From contig NZ_PKRQ01000001.1 in the NCBI RefSeq assembly GCF_002855575.1, positions 1,030,809 through 1,094,808 on the forward strand: DNA of 64,000 nucleotides, in the 5' to 3' direction. Each line of letters starts with the position of its first letter. Positions within the stretch are counted from its first letter, which is position 1. This DNA comes from Tabrizicola sp. TH137. GTDB taxonomy: Bacteria; Pseudomonadota; Alphaproteobacteria; Rhodobacterales; Rhodobacteraceae. The translations under genes and the position numbers were made by a program. The notes beneath the pieces are model-generated. The model was not told the DNA's origin. It did no database searches and saw only the letters and a program-made list of their open reading frames with translations. This document shows positions 55,267-64,000 of the stretch, in pieces.

Positions 55267-56160
55267 ATGATCCTCTGTTTCGACATCGGCGGCAGCCGGA
55301 TCAAGGCCGCCACGTCCGAAGGTGGCCGCCTTTCGCCACTCGGCGACACGCCCACGCCGACGGATGATTTCTCCGCCTTTACCTCTGCCATAGCCCGCTT
55401 CGCCGATCGTCAGCAGCCCGCAGCCATAGCCATTTCCATCGCCGGGGTGGTGGACCCCGATACGCAACGCCTGCGCGTCGCCAATATTCCCTGCGCCGAT
55501 GGCCGCCGCCTCGGCCCCGATCTCGAATCCCTCCTCAACCTTCCGGTCCTGATCCTGAACGATGCCGATTGCTTCGCCATGGCCGAAGCGACGCAGGGCG
55601 CGGGGCAGGGGCACCGCACCGTCTTCGGCATCATCCTCGGCACCGGGGTCGGGGGCGGGCTGGTGATCGAGGGTCGGCCCGTCTCCGGCCCCGGCGGGTT
55701 TGCGGGGGAATGGGGCCATGGCCCTGTCGCGCGGACACAGGTCGAAGGCGTCACCCTGCCCGCCTTTGCCTGCGGCTGCGGCCTGACAGGCTGCCTCGAC
55801 GCCGTCTGTTCGGCGCGCGGGATCGAAAGACTGCACCTTGCCCTCCACGGCGCAGCCGTCACATCCGAAGCCCTGTTGCGAGGCTGGCAATCCGGCGATC
55901 CGCAGGCCCGAAAGACCGTCGAGATTTGGCGCGCGCTCCTCGCCCCGCCCCTGGCCATGATCCTGAACACCGTCGGCGCCTCCATCGTCCCGGTCGGCGG
56001 GGGCCTGTCCAACGTCCCCGCCCTCATCGCCCATCTGGACGAGGCCGTCCGCGCCATGATCCTGCGCCGCAGCGATGGCCCGCTCGTCGTCCCGGCGCTC
56101 TGCCGCATCGAACCGGGGCTGATCGGGGCCGCCGCCGCCGCCGAGGTGGCCTTTGGCTGA
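55267..56160 (+). CDS. ROK-family sugar kinase
   Basis: 297 residues from ATG 55267 (ATG 55255 is in frame; GGGACAG before 55267 favours it). ATP-binding phosphate loop MILCFDIGGSRIKAA, catalytic Asp in LILNDADCFAMAEA, FGIILGTGVGGGLVIEG, GFAGEWGHGPV (ExGH zinc/sugar motif) and the zinc cysteines CGCGLTGCLDAVCS. The substrate is probably a glucose or N-acetylglucosamine type sugar; NagK-like. Overlaps the next gene by eight bases. Confidence 0.88.
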   Translation: MILCFDIGGSRIKAATSEGGRLSPLGDTPTPTDDFSAFTSAIARFADRQQPAAIAISIAGVVDPDTQRLRVANIPCADGRRLGPDLESLLNLPVLILNDADCFAMAEATQGAGQGHRTVFGIILGTGVGGGLVIEGRPVSGPGGFAGEWGHGPVARTQVEGVTLPAFACGCGLTGCLDAVCSARGIERLHLALHGAAVTSEALLRGWQSGDPQARKTVEIWRALLAPPLAMILNTVGASIVPVGGGLSNVPALIAHLDEAVRAMILRRSDGPLVVPALCRIEPGLIGAAAAAEVAFG

Positions 56161-56872
56161 CATCCTGCTCGAAGTCTGCGTCGAAGATGCCACCGGCCTT
56201 GCCGCCGCCATCCGCGGCGGGGCAGGGCGGATCGAGCTTTGCTCGGCGCTTGCCCTTGGTGGCCTGACCCCCTCCCCCGGCCTGATGGCCGAGGCCGCCC
56301 GCGCCTCCGTCCCCGTCATGGCCATGATCCGCCCCCGCGCGGGCGGATTCCTGTGGTCCAGCGAAGACCTGCGCCAGATGAAGGCCGACATCGCCGCCGC
56401 CCGCAGCGTCGGCCTTGCCGGTGTCGTCCTCGGGGCCTCGCGGCCCGACGGGCGGCTGGATGAATGGATGCTTTCCACCCTCCTGGCCGAGGCCGAGGGG
56501 ATGGACACCACGCTCCACCGCTGCTTCGACCTGACGCCCGACAGGGCACAGGCGCTCGAAACCGCCATTGCACTGGGTTTCAGCCGCATCCTCACCTCGG
56601 GCGGCGCGGCCACCGCGCCGGAGGGGGTGGACTCCCTCGCCGCCCTGATGCAACTGGCGTCGCGCCGCATCACGGTGATGCCCGGATCGGGCATCCGTCC
56701 CGAAACCCTGTCCGCGCTTGCCCATCTGCCCTTGCGCGAAATCCACGCCTCCTGTTCCATGCCGGAACCCGAGGCAGCCACCATATCATCCCTCGGTTTC
56801 GGCCCGCCGGAACGGCGCGTCACCTCGGATGCCGCGGTGCGTGCCCTGACGGCGGCCCTCAAGGCGCTGTAG
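56153..56872 (+). CDS. cutC: CutC family protein
   Basis: 239 residues from TTG 56153, overlapping the ROK gene by eight bases. TIM-barrel protein first linked to copper tolerance in E. coli. LEVCVEDATGLAAAIRGGAGRIELCSALALGGLTPSPGLM is the family start, followed by IRPRAGGFLWSS, TLHRCFDLTPD, GFSRILTSGGAATAPEGVDSL and MPGSGIRPE. Its role in copper is disputed and its gene being fused in translation to a sugar kinase hints at carbohydrate metabolism. Confidence 0.92.
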   Translation: MADILLEVCVEDATGLAAAIRGGAGRIELCSALALGGLTPSPGLMAEAARASVPVMAMIRPRAGGFLWSSEDLRQMKADIAAARSVGLAGVVLGASRPDGRLDEWMLSTLLAEAEGMDTTLHRCFDLTPDRAQALETAIALGFSRILTSGGAATAPEGVDSLAALMQLASRRITVMPGSGIRPETLSALAHLPLREIHASCSMPEPEAATISSLGFGPPERRVTSDAAVRALTAALKAL

Positions 56873-56889
56873 AAGAAAAGGTTGGACCC

Positions 56890-57660
56890 GTGCAGATCAC
56901 CGTGACCTATGACCGCCCCGATGATGGCCCCCGTTCCGGCCCCGTGCAGGTCGGCTGGTTCCTGTCCTCCGACAAGGGCGCGGTCCTCTATGATCCGCCC
57001 GAACGCCTCGTCTCGCGCCAGGTCAACCGCAGCCATGCGAAAAGCGCCAGCCGCTGCCCCGCCGTCATCCAGATGGAAAGCCGCTATTTCGCGGTGAAAT
57101 GCCCCTTCGACCTGCACATCGGCTTTGCCCGCGATGACAAGGGCAAGGCCGTGCTGGTCAATCGTGCCGGCAGCGCCTCGCCCATCCGGTCCAACAAGCT
57201 GAACGAGGTCCTCACCCTCGTGTCCGAGGTGGAATGGCGCTACCCGGATCGCCCGACAATCCAGTTGCAACTCCCCTATACCTTCATCGCCGACGAACCC
57301 GTCTGGATGACGCAGGTCGGCACCTTTGCCCATTACCGCAAGGACCCGCTCCCCGGCACGATCTTCGGCGGCCGCTTCCAGTTGAACCTCTGGCCGCGCC
57401 CCATCATGTGGGCCTTCGAATGGCACGAACCGGAAAAAGACATCATCCTGAAGCGGGGCGAACCCCTCTTCTACTGCCAGTTCGAACATGAAGGCCCCGA
57501 CCGGCCCGTCCAGATGGTCGAGGCCGAGAAGACCCCCGAACTCACCACCTACATGGAACAGATCTCGGGCGTGGTGAACTACGTCAACCAGACCTTCAGC
57601 CTGATGCGCGATGCCGAAAGGCTCCGCCCGCCGAAACTGCTCAAGGCCAGGGACCGGTGA
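56890..57660 (+). CDS. Conserved-looking protein of unknown function
   Basis: 256 residues from GTG 56890. No family recognised. It has no signal peptide or membrane helix. Notable are several tryptophan and aromatic clusters (LVSEVEWRYPDRPTIQLQLPYTFIADEPVWMTQVG, FGGRFQLNLWPRPIMWAFEWHEPEKDIILKRGEPLFYCQFE), suggesting a beta-rich cupin-like or jelly-roll fold. Directly after cutC (17 bases) and overlapping the next gene by four, so it belongs to the same operon. Possibly carbohydrate-related by context only. Confidence 0.75.
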   Translation: MQITVTYDRPDDGPRSGPVQVGWFLSSDKGAVLYDPPERLVSRQVNRSHAKSASRCPAVIQMESRYFAVKCPFDLHIGFARDDKGKAVLVNRAGSASPIRSNKLNEVLTLVSEVEWRYPDRPTIQLQLPYTFIADEPVWMTQVGTFAHYRKDPLPGTIFGGRFQLNLWPRPIMWAFEWHEPEKDIILKRGEPLFYCQFEHEGPDRPVQMVEAEKTPELTTYMEQISGVVNYVNQTFSLMRDAERLRPPKLLKARDR

Positions 57661-58481
57661 AATCTCACCTCGCCATCTGGACTATCGCCGAAGCCCGCGC
57701 CCGCACCATCCTGACCGTTGATCACCGGATCGAGGCACCGAACTGGTTTCCTTCGGGTGAGGCATTGCTGGTGAACGGGGGCGGGCGGCTGTTCCGCGTG
57801 CCGCTGGACCGGCCCGCCCTGCACCCTTTCGACATCGGGTTGGATGCCCGCTGCAACAATGACCACGGCATCAGCCCCGACGGGAAGACCATCATCTTCT
57901 CGGCCCATCGCGGGCGCGGGGCCGAGATGTTCATGATCCCCGCCACAGGCGGGACCCCGCGCCTGATCAATGACGCCGCGCCAAGCTGGTGGCATGGCTG
58001 GTCGCCCGATGGCGAAACCCTCGCCTTCGCCGCCGCACGGGGCGGCAGCCGGATCGTCGATCTCTACACCATGCCCGCCGCAGGGGGCGAAGAAACCCGT
58101 CTCACCTTTGGCCAGGGCCATTCCGACGGCCCGGATTTCAGCCATGACGGGCGGCGCATCTACTGGAACTGCGATCGTGCCGGCCATGCGCAGATATGGG
58201 TCATGCAGGCCGACGGGTCCGATCAGCGAAAACTCTTCGCCGATGATAACGTGAACTGGTTCCCCCACCCCTCACCTTGCGGAAGGCATCTCGTGTATCT
58301 CGCCTATCCGCCCGGCACAGAGGGCCATCCCGCCGATCTGCCGGTCGCGCTTGTCCTGTGCCGTCCCGATGGCAGCAACCGCCGCCGCATCCTGGAAGTC
58401 ACGGGCGGGCAGGGCACGATGAACGTGCCGAACTGGGCGCCCGATGGCCACGCCTTCGCCTTCGTGCATTACACGCCCTGA
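57657..58481 (+). CDS. TolB-like PD40 beta-propeller protein
   Basis: 274 residues from GTG 57657, overlapping the preceding stop (GTGA). Repeating SPDGKTIIFSAHRGRG, SPDGETLAFAAARGG, SHDGRRIYWNCDRAGHAQIWVMQADGSDQRKLF, APDGHAFAFVH motifs give about five PD40 blades as in TolB and oligopeptidase propellers. Unlike TolB there is no signal peptide, so it is probably cytoplasmic. A sugar- or protein-binding role is likely but not shown. Confidence 0.82.
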   Translation: MKSHLAIWTIAEARARTILTVDHRIEAPNWFPSGEALLVNGGGRLFRVPLDRPALHPFDIGLDARCNNDHGISPDGKTIIFSAHRGRGAEMFMIPATGGTPRLINDAAPSWWHGWSPDGETLAFAAARGGSRIVDLYTMPAAGGEETRLTFGQGHSDGPDFSHDGRRIYWNCDRAGHAQIWVMQADGSDQRKLFADDNVNWFPHPSPCGRHLVYLAYPPGTEGHPADLPVALVLCRPDGSNRRRILEVTGGQGTMNVPNWAPDGHAFAFVHYTP

Positions 58482-58633
58482 CGGCTTTCCCGCCCGGTTC
58501 CGGAAAAGTTGACGCATCCCTGCGTTGCAATCTTGCAGCAGGGGGCAGGGTGACCCATCTTCTCGACAAGGCCGGTGCGGGCGTGCCTCTTCAGGGCGGT
58601 CGCAGGACGGTGCTATGAAAAGGAGATATGCCG

Positions 58634-61246
58634 ATGAACCTTGAAAAGTTCACGGAACGCTCGCGCGGGTTCCTTCAGGCCGCGCAGACCATCGCCATGC
58701 GGGAAAGCCATCAGAGGCTTGCGCCCGAACACCTGCTCAAGGCGCTCATGGATGACGAACAGGGGTTGGCCGCCAACCTCATCCGCCGTGCCGGGGGTGA
58801 ACCCGCCCGTGTGGTGGAAGGCATCACGCTCGCCCTGTCGAAACTCCCCAAGGTTTCTGGCGACGCACAGCCCTTCACCGATCCGGGCCTTGTCAAGGTT
58901 CTGGACGAGGCGGAGAAGGTGGCGAAAAAGGCCGGCGACAGCTTCGTTCCCGTGGAACGTATCCTCATGGCCCTGGCCATGGTGCCCGGCGCCGCCAAAC
59001 AGGCGCTGGATGCCGGTGCCGTCACGCCGCAGAAACTCAACACCGCGATCAACGACATCCGCAAGGGCCGCACCGCCGACACGGCATCTGCCGAAGAAGG
59101 CTATGACGCGCTGAAGAAATACGCCCGCGATCTGACCGAGGCCGCGGAACAGGGCAAGATCGACCCGATCATTGGCCGGGATGAGGAAATCCGCCGCGCC
59201 ATGCAGGTCCTGTCGCGCCGCACCAAGAACAACCCCGTCCTCATCGGCGAACCCGGCGTCGGCAAGACCGCCATCGCCGAGGGCCTCGCCCTGCGCATTG
59301 TCAACGGCGACGTGCCGGAAAGCCTGCGCAACAAAAGGCTCATGGCGCTGGACATGGGCGCCCTCATCGCGGGCGCAAAATATCGCGGTGAATTCGAGGA
59401 ACGTCTGAAGGCCATCCTGAACGAGGTCACCTCCGCCGATGGCGAGATCATTCTCTTCATCGACGAAATGCATACCCTCGTCGGCGCGGGCAAATCCGAT
59501 GGCGCGATGGATGCGGCCAATCTCATCAAGCCCGCGCTCGCGCGGGGTGAACTTCACTGCGTCGGTGCCACCACGCTGGATGAATACCGCAAATACGTGG
59601 AAAAGGACGCGGCCCTCGCCCGCCGGTTCCAGCCGGTGATGGTGAACGAACCCACAGTGGAGGATACCATCTCCATCCTTCGCGGGATCAAGGAGAAATA
59701 CGAACTCCACCATGGCGTCCGCATCAGCGACTCGGCGCTGGTGGCAGCGGCCACCCTCTCGCACCGCTACATCACTGACCGCTTCCTTCCCGACAAGGCG
59801 ATCGACCTTGTGGACGAAGCCGCCAGCCGCCTGCGGATGGAGGTGGACAGCAAGCCCGAGGAACTCGATGCGCTGGATCGTCAGATCCTGCAATTCCAGA
59901 TCGAATCCGAGGCGCTGAAGAAAGAGGACGATGCCGCCTCCCGCGACCGGTTGGAAAAGCTGGAAAAGGAACTGTCCGACCTGCAACAGCAATCCGCCGC
60001 GATGACGGCCAAATGGCAGGCCGAACGCGACAGCCTCGAACAGGCGCGCGAGCTGAAGGAACAGCTCGACCGCGCCCGCGCCGAACTGGACCAGGCGAAG
60101 CGGGAAGGTGATTTCGCCAAGGCAGGCGAATTGCAATATGGCCGCATCCCGGGGCTGGAGAAATCCCTGGCCGAGGCCGAGGCCCGCGAAGGCGATGCCC
60201 TGGTGTCCGAAGCCGTCCGCCCCGAACAGATCGCCGAAGTCGTGGAACGCTGGACCGGTATCCCTACGACCAAGATGCTGGAGGGAGAAAAGGAAAAGCT
60301 CTTGCGGATGGAAGAGGAACTCGGCCGCCGCGTGGTCGGTCAGCGTCAGGCGGTGGAAGCCGTGTCCAAAGCCGTCCGCCGCGCCCGCGCCGGGCTGAAC
60401 GACGAGGGCCGCCCGCTTGGGTCGTTCCTCTTCCTCGGCCCGACCGGGGTGGGCAAGACGGAACTTACCAAGGCCCTCGCCGAATACCTCTTTGACGATG
60501 AAACCGCGATGGTCCGCATCGACATGTCCGAGTTCATGGAAAAGCACGCCGTGGCGCGGCTGATCGGTGCGCCCCCCGGCTATGTCGGCTATGACGAAGG
60601 CGGCGTGCTGACAGAAGCGGTGCGGCGCAAACCCTATCAGGTCGTGCTCTTCGACGAGGTGGAAAAGGCCCATCCGGACGTCTTCAACGTGCTTCTGCAA
60701 GTGCTCGACGACGGCATCCTGACCGATGGGCAGGGCCGGACGGTGGACTTCAAGCAGACGATCATCGTCCTGACCTCGAACCTCGGATCGCAGGCGCTTT
60801 CAACCCTGCCTGACGGCGCCGACGCCCAGATGGCCAAGCGCGAGGTGATGGAGGCGGTGCGGGCCCATTTCCGCCCCGAATTCCTGAACCGTCTGGATGA
60901 GACGATCATCTTCGATCGCCTCGGTCGCGCCGACATGACCGGGATCGTGGATATCCAGCTCCGCCGTCTGGAAAAACGGCTGGCGCAGCGGAAGATCACG
61001 CTCGATCTTGCCGCCGATGCCAAGGCCTGGCTTGCCGAGGAAGGCTATGATCCCGTCTATGGCGCGCGGCCCCTCAAGAGGGTGATCCAGCGCCAGTTGC
61101 AGGACCCGCTGGCCGAAATGCTGCTCGCCGGTGACATCCTCGATGGCGCCACCGTTCATGTCACCGCAGGGGCCGAGGGGTTGATCGTGGGCGACCGCGT
61201 CATCGCCTCGCGCCGCGACAGGCCCGCACAGGCGGTCGTTCATTGA
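58634..61246 (+). CDS. clpB: ATP-dependent chaperone ClpB
   Basis: 870 residues from ATG 58634; AGGAG (58621-58625) is 8 bases upstream, better than for ATG 58628. Hexameric disaggregase. N domain ([24 protein letters not shown]), first AAA+ domain with Walker [16 protein letters not shown], Walker [14 protein letters not shown], a long coiled-coil middle domain ([34 protein letters not shown]), and second AAA+ domain with [15 protein letters not shown] and [23 protein letters not shown]. Full length. Works with DnaK to rescue aggregated proteins; heat-shock control is likely but no CIRCE or sigma-32 site was identified. Confidence 0.98.
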   Translation: MNLEKFTERSRGFLQAAQTIAMRESHQRLAPEHLLKALMDDEQGLAANLIRRAGGEPARVVEGITLALSKLPKVSGDAQPFTDPGLVKVLDEAEKVAKKAGDSFVPVERILMALAMVPGAAKQALDAGAVTPQKLNTAINDIRKGRTADTASAEEGYDALKKYARDLTEAAEQGKIDPIIGRDEEIRRAMQVLSRRTKNNPVLIGEPGVGKTAIAEGLALRIVNGDVPESLRNKRLMALDMGALIAGAKYRGEFEERLKAILNEVTSADGEIILFIDEMHTLVGAGKSDGAMDAANLIKPALARGELHCVGATTLDEYRKYVEKDAALARRFQPVMVNEPTVEDTISILRGIKEKYELHHGVRISDSALVAAATLSHRYITDRFLPDKAIDLVDEAASRLRMEVDSKPEELDALDRQILQFQIESEALKKEDDAASRDRLEKLEKELSDLQQQSAAMTAKWQAERDSLEQARELKEQLDRARAELDQAKREGDFAKAGELQYGRIPGLEKSLAEAEAREGDALVSEAVRPEQIAEVVERWTGIPTTKMLEGEKEKLLRMEEELGRRVVGQRQAVEAVSKAVRRARAGLNDEGRPLGSFLFLGPTGVGKTELTKALAEYLFDDETAMVRIDMSEFMEKHAVARLIGAPPGYVGYDEGGVLTEAVRRKPYQVVLFDEVEKAHPDVFNVLLQVLDDGILTDGQGRTVDFKQTIIVLTSNLGSQALSTLPDGADAQMAKREVMEAVRAHFRPEFLNRLDETIIFDRLGRADMTGIVDIQLRRLEKRLAQRKITLDLAADAKAWLAEEGYDPVYGARPLKRVIQRQLQDPLAEMLLAGDILDGATVHVTAGAEGLIVGDRVIASRRDRPAQAVVH

Positions 61247-61254
61247 CAAGACAA

Positions 61255-61279
61255 GGGGGCGCAGCGTTGCTGCGCCCCC
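61255..61279. terminator. Terminator hairpin between clpB and fasciclin gene
   Basis: GGGGGCGCAGC (61255-61265) and GCTGCGCCCCC (61269-61279) form a perfect 11-bp stem around GTT, between two convergent genes. Only weak T content follows in either direction. Confidence 0.75.
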
Positions 61280-61304
61280 AGGTTTCCGACAAAGAAGCGG
61301 AGAA

Positions 61305-61787
61305 TCAGCCTTCCGGCGGCAGGATGACCGAGTCGATGACGTGGATCACGCCATTCGACGCTTCGATATCAGCGGTCGAGATGACGGCACCATTGACCTT
61401 GGCACCACCGTCCAGAGTGATGGTCACTTCACCACCCTGAACCGTCGCGGCCTTCAGCCCTTCGGACAGGTCGGTGGACATCACTTTGCCCGGCACGACG
61501 TGATAGGTCAGGATCGCGGTCAGCTTGTCCTTGTTCTCGGGCTTCAGCAGGTCTTCCACCGTGCCGGCGGGCAGTGCGGCAAAGGCGGCGTCGGTCGGCG
61601 CAAACACGGTGAACGGGCCTTCGCCCTTCAGCGTTTCAACCAGACCAGCCGCTTCGACAGCGGCGACCAGCGTGGTGAAGTTGCCCGCACCCACGGCGGT
61701 GTCGACGATGTCCTTCGCATCCTGGGCAAAGGCCGGTGCCGAAATCGCCATCGCGGTGGTCAGGGCAAGAAAGGTTCTGCGGATCAT
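61305..61787 (-). CDS. Secreted fasciclin-domain protein
   Basis: 160 residues from ATG 61787 (GGAGTG upstream; ATG 61802 in frame is less likely). Signal peptide [21 protein letters not shown], then one fasciclin (FAS1) domain: [63 protein letters not shown] (H-box YHVV), [21 protein letters not shown] (closing motif). Usually a periplasmic or secreted adhesion-type protein. Role in this organism unknown. Confidence 0.93.
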   Translation of the reverse strand: MIRRTFLALTTAMAISAPAFAQDAKDIVDTAVGAGNFTTLVAAVEAAGLVETLKGEGPFTVFAPTDAAFAALPAGTVEDLLKPENKDKLTAILTYHVVPGKVMSTDLSEGLKAATVQGGEVTITLDGGAKVNGAVISTADIEASNGVIHVIDSVILPPEG

Positions 61788-61874
61788 TGGCGTCACTCCC
61801 ATTTGATCTCTCGCCAGAATTGGCCTCCCTCATATGGGGTAGGAAACGGATCGGATGACGCTGACAGATGCGTT

Positions 61875-61917
61875 ATGCCGCCTTGCCGCCCGGCGTGGCC
61901 GCCCTAAGCGGCGGCAT
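61875..61917 (+). other. Hairpin-forming leader candidate upstream of msrP
   Basis: ATGCCGCC (61875-61882) and GGCGGCAT (61910-61917) pair around 27 bases, followed by CTTTCTGCTT. In the 270-base gap between the divergent fasciclin gene and msrP; could be an attenuator-like structure or chance. No ORF with support in this gap. Confidence 0.3.
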
Positions 61918-62075
61918 CTTTCTGCTTCAACTCAAAAACCTGTGACGCGGATTTATCTTCCGTTACTGAAACAAGGCTTCATCTTTCCACGTATCGCCAT
62001 GGTGATGAGGCGGTCCGTTGTCTTTTGCCCGGACAGGCGCACACTGTTGCGCAGCAGGCTGCGAAGGAGAGAGAG

Positions 62076-62987
62076 ATGAAGAAAACCACCCTCGGCTGGT
62101 CCGACGTGACCCCGAAACACCTCTGGCTCAACCGCCGCGCAGTTCTGGCCGGGGCCGGGGCGGCCCTGCTGGCAGGCCCCGCAACCGCCAAGCTGACCTA
62201 TTCCCCAAGCAGCTTTTCGACGACCGAAGAACCCAACAGCTTCGAAGACATCACCAGCTACAACAACTTCTATGAGTTCGGCACCGGCAAGGAAGACCCG
62301 GCCCGCAACGCCGGGGCGCTGACGACCGACCCGTGGTCCATCGTGATCGACGGACTTGTCGATCGCCCCGGCACCTATGACATTGCGGATGTGGTGAAGG
62401 ACCAGCCGCTGGAAGAACGCATCTACCGTTTCCGCTGCGTCGAGGCCTGGTCGATGATCATTCCCTGGATCGGCTTCGAACTCTCGGGCCTGCTCAACCG
62501 TGTCGGCGTGCAGCCGGGCGCAAAATACGTGGCCTTCGAAACGCTCGTCCGTCCTGATGAGATGGTAGGACAGCAGTCGCCCATCCTCGATTGGCCCTAC
62601 CGTGAGGGATTGCGTCTGGACGAGGCGATGAACCCCCTCACCATTCTGGCCACCGGCCTCTATGGCGAAGAGATGCCCAAGCAGAACGGTGCGCCGATCC
62701 GGCTGGTCGTGCCATGGAAATATGGCTTCAAGTCGATCAAGAGCATCGTGCGCATCAGCCTGGTCGCCGAAGAGCCGCCGACGACATGGAACATGCTGCA
62801 ACCTTCCGAATACGGCTTCTATGCAAATGTGAACCCGACGGTGGACCACCCCCGCTGGTCGCAGGCCACGGAACGCCGCGTCGGTTCGGGCCTTTTCGGG
62901 GGTCGTCAGGACACGCTCATGTTCAACGGCTACGAGGCCGAAGTGGCCTCCCTCTATGCCGGCATGGACCTGGCGAAGTTCTACTGA
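62076..62987 (+). CDS. msrP: Protein-methionine-sulfoxide reductase, catalytic subunit
   Basis: 303 residues from ATG 62076, with GAAGGAGAG upstream. Periplasmic molybdenum enzyme that repairs oxidised methionines in exported proteins, fed by MsrQ. Export signal [20 protein letters not shown] (twin-arginine type). Molybdopterin-binding part with [23 protein letters not shown] (Cys ligand of Mo), [22 protein letters not shown]. Complete. Overlaps msrQ by one base (TGATG). Confidence 0.95.
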   Translation: MKKTTLGWSDVTPKHLWLNRRAVLAGAGAALLAGPATAKLTYSPSSFSTTEEPNSFEDITSYNNFYEFGTGKEDPARNAGALTTDPWSIVIDGLVDRPGTYDIADVVKDQPLEERIYRFRCVEAWSMIIPWIGFELSGLLNRVGVQPGAKYVAFETLVRPDEMVGQQSPILDWPYREGLRLDEAMNPLTILATGLYGEEMPKQNGAPIRLVVPWKYGFKSIKSIVRISLVAEEPPTTWNMLQPSEYGFYANVNPTVDHPRWSQATERRVGSGLFGGRQDTLMFNGYEAEVASLYAGMDLAKFY

Positions 62988-63595
62988 TGGACCGGATCAA
63001 CACCCTCGCCCGCCGGGTTCCGGTCAATGCCGTCTATCTGGCGGGCGTGCTGCCCTTCCTCTGGATCGTCTGGCTTACCCTGACCAATGGCCTCGGCCCA
63101 GATCCGGTGAAGGCGATAGAACTGCGCTTGGGGGAACTCGGCCTCCAGTTCATCGTCGCGGGCCTACTTGTCACGCCGCTGCGCTGGGCTGGCCTGAACC
63201 TGATCCGCTTCCGCCGTGCCATCGGCCTTCTCGCCTTCTTCTATGTCACCATGCATCTGCTGACATGGGTCGTGCTCGACATGGGTCTGCGCTGGGACCA
63301 GATGGCCGCCGATCTGTTGAAACGCTGGTACATCATCATCGGCATGATCGCATTCCTCGCCATGCTGCCGCTGGCGATCACCTCAAACAATGCATCCATC
63401 CGCCGCCTCGGGGCCGCGGCATGGAATCGCCTCCATCGCCTGACCTATGTGGCGGCACTGGGTGGCGCGATTCACTACCTGATGCTGGTGAAGGCCTGGC
63501 CGGTAGAGCCTTTGGCCTATCTGTCGATCATCCTGGTCCTGCTGGCGGCACGGGTCTGGCACAACCGGCGTCGGCGGATGCCGCAAACCGCCTGA
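62987..63595 (+). CDS. msrQ: Protein-methionine-sulfoxide reductase haem-binding subunit
   Basis: 202 residues. Six-helix membrane protein that carries b-type haem (and FMN) and passes electrons from the quinone pool to MsrP. Histidines typical of the family: FYVTMHLLTWVVLD, RLHRLTYVAALGGAIHYLMLVKAW. Starts at ATG 62987 within TGATG, directly coupled to msrP. Confidence 0.95.
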   Translation: MDRINTLARRVPVNAVYLAGVLPFLWIVWLTLTNGLGPDPVKAIELRLGELGLQFIVAGLLVTPLRWAGLNLIRFRRAIGLLAFFYVTMHLLTWVVLDMGLRWDQMAADLLKRWYIIIGMIAFLAMLPLAITSNNASIRRLGAAAWNRLHRLTYVAALGGAIHYLMLVKAWPVEPLAYLSIILVLLAARVWHNRRRRMPQTA

Positions 63596-63724
63596 AAACG
63601 GCTGCACCGCGTCACAAAGTTGCTGCGCCGCAGCGTCCCTGGTGCCCAGAATTGCGCCAACCCCAAGATTTTGTGGATAAATCCGTCTCCGGGAAAAAAA
63701 TCGCGACTTTCGCATTTTTCCCTC

Positions 63725-63753
63725 TTGCGGCCTCCGGCGCACCTCCGTAAATA
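63725..63753 (+). promoter_or_regulatory. Probable rRNA promoter
   Basis: TTGCGG (63725-63730) and TAAATA (63748-63753) are 17 bases apart. An A/T-rich stretch lies 20-40 bases upstream and could act as an UP element. It lies 150 bases before the boxA site. Confidence 0.6.
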
Positions 63754-63902
63754 CCCCCTCACCGAAGCGGAACGGCGACGGTGACGGTCGGAAGCGACAA
63801 TGACGCGAAAGCGGAAACGACGCAGAAAGCCGGAACATCTGAAGACAAGGCGGACGGGGATACGCTAGGAAGCTGGCGCCCTGATCGTTTTTGTCCTTGG
63901 GT

Positions 63903-63914
63903 AGCTCTTTGACA
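63903..63914 (+). promoter_or_regulatory. boxA-like antitermination site
   Basis: AGCTCTTTGACA matches the rRNA boxA consensus TGCTCTTTAACA at 10 of 12 positions. It supports an rRNA leader here. Confidence 0.65.
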
Positions 63915-64000
63915 TTGCTGTTTTTATGAAGGGATATGTGGGCGGTTTGGGCGCATCGGCGTCTGGATTGTTTGCATATCGGCCTACTAGGGGAGACCCG

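Larger units (their letters stand above)
63596..64000 (+). other. rRNA operon promoter and leader region (16S gene lies beyond the window)
   Basis: No gene is seen in these 405 bases. The end reads GAAGGGATATGTGGGCGGTT and GTTTGCATATCGG, a pattern I recall as the rRNA leader in this family, and contains a boxA-like site. The -35/-10 pair at 63725-63753 has an AT-rich stretch (GAAAAAAATCG, ATTTTTC) before it. The 16S rRNA gene itself is not inside the window. Confidence 0.65.

Noticed and set aside
61855..62079. 74-codon plus-strand frame before msrP
   Set aside because: Arg-rich composition and overlap with the msrP ribosome site suggest noncoding leader; no ribosome site of its own.

Overview
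The window is a chromosomal segment of a GC-rich alphaproteobacterium, most likely a member of the Rhodobacteraceae. I infer this from several features: the petP-petR regulator pair and a petABC (cytochrome bc1) operon, the lptC-lptA-lptB/hpf/ptsN order, a long-form hibernation factor, a 41-residue type L36 protein, very dense gene packing with many ATGA/GTGA stop-start overlaps, and intergenic repeats of the GGGGGTTTC...CCCCC...TATTTTT type that I associate with this family. The genus cannot be fixed from what is visible. I see no prophage, integrase, transposase or CRISPR array; the gene content is mostly housekeeping, with accessory pieces in between.

Layout. 1-5.9 kb: the 3' end of galU, then two paralogous GT2 glycosyltransferases, a GT14 (Branch) glycosyltransferase and a NodH-like sulfotransferase, all on +, which looks like a locus for a sulfated surface glycan. 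5.9-10.9 kb, minus strand: tRNA-Leu, rnd, kdsD, lptC, lptA, lptB, hpf, ptsN (LPS export plus ribosome hibernation and PTS-Ntr). 11-20.7 kb, plus strand: an NDUFA9-like reductase, a dihaem cytochrome, uppP, then gltD, a secreted protein of unknown function, and gltB. 20.7-29.2 kb: a ParDE-like module, mtgA, a GST, queG, a 55-residue basic protein, divergent ohrR/ohr with clear operators, an amidinotransferase-fold hydrolase, a small DMT-type membrane protein, and divergent ilvE / petP-petR.

29.2-38.4 kb: an HDAC-like deacetylase, then xseB-ispA-dxs (isoprenoid synthesis), a RelE/HTH toxin-antitoxin pair, a voltage-gated cation channel, a TerC-family protein, a nucleotide-sugar-epimerase-like SDR and AMP nucleosidase. 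38.5-44.8 kb: HU, a DMT transporter, aroC, a 29-copy heptanucleotide tandem repeat, a TPP riboswitch and thiB-thiP-thiQ. 44.9-49.2 kb, minus strand: petA-petB-petC, a LysE-family exporter and a GST.

49.4-58.5 kb: a PaiB-like flavin-binding protein, rpmJ, tRNA-Val, an N-formylglutamate amidohydrolase, a DinB polymerase with an extra zinc ribbon, an SPFH/NfeD pair, a Nudix hydrolase, pyrF, and an overlapping ROK kinase-cutC-unknown-PD40 gene string. 58.6-64 kb: clpB, a fasciclin-domain protein, msrP-msrQ, and finally a promoter and boxA that match an rRNA operon leader whose 16S gene lies past the window end.

The most unusual things in the window are not genes. Two copies of a ~122-bp element made of four consecutive short hairpins (44786-44908 and 49287-49407) have arms that differ between copies by compensating changes. 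There are also two 12-bp-period arrays (21381-21428 and 50130-50177) and the 203-bp (CCCCTCA)29 repeat. The positions, motifs and pairings given below were read by eye from the sequence; family names are from recognition of protein motifs, without database searches.
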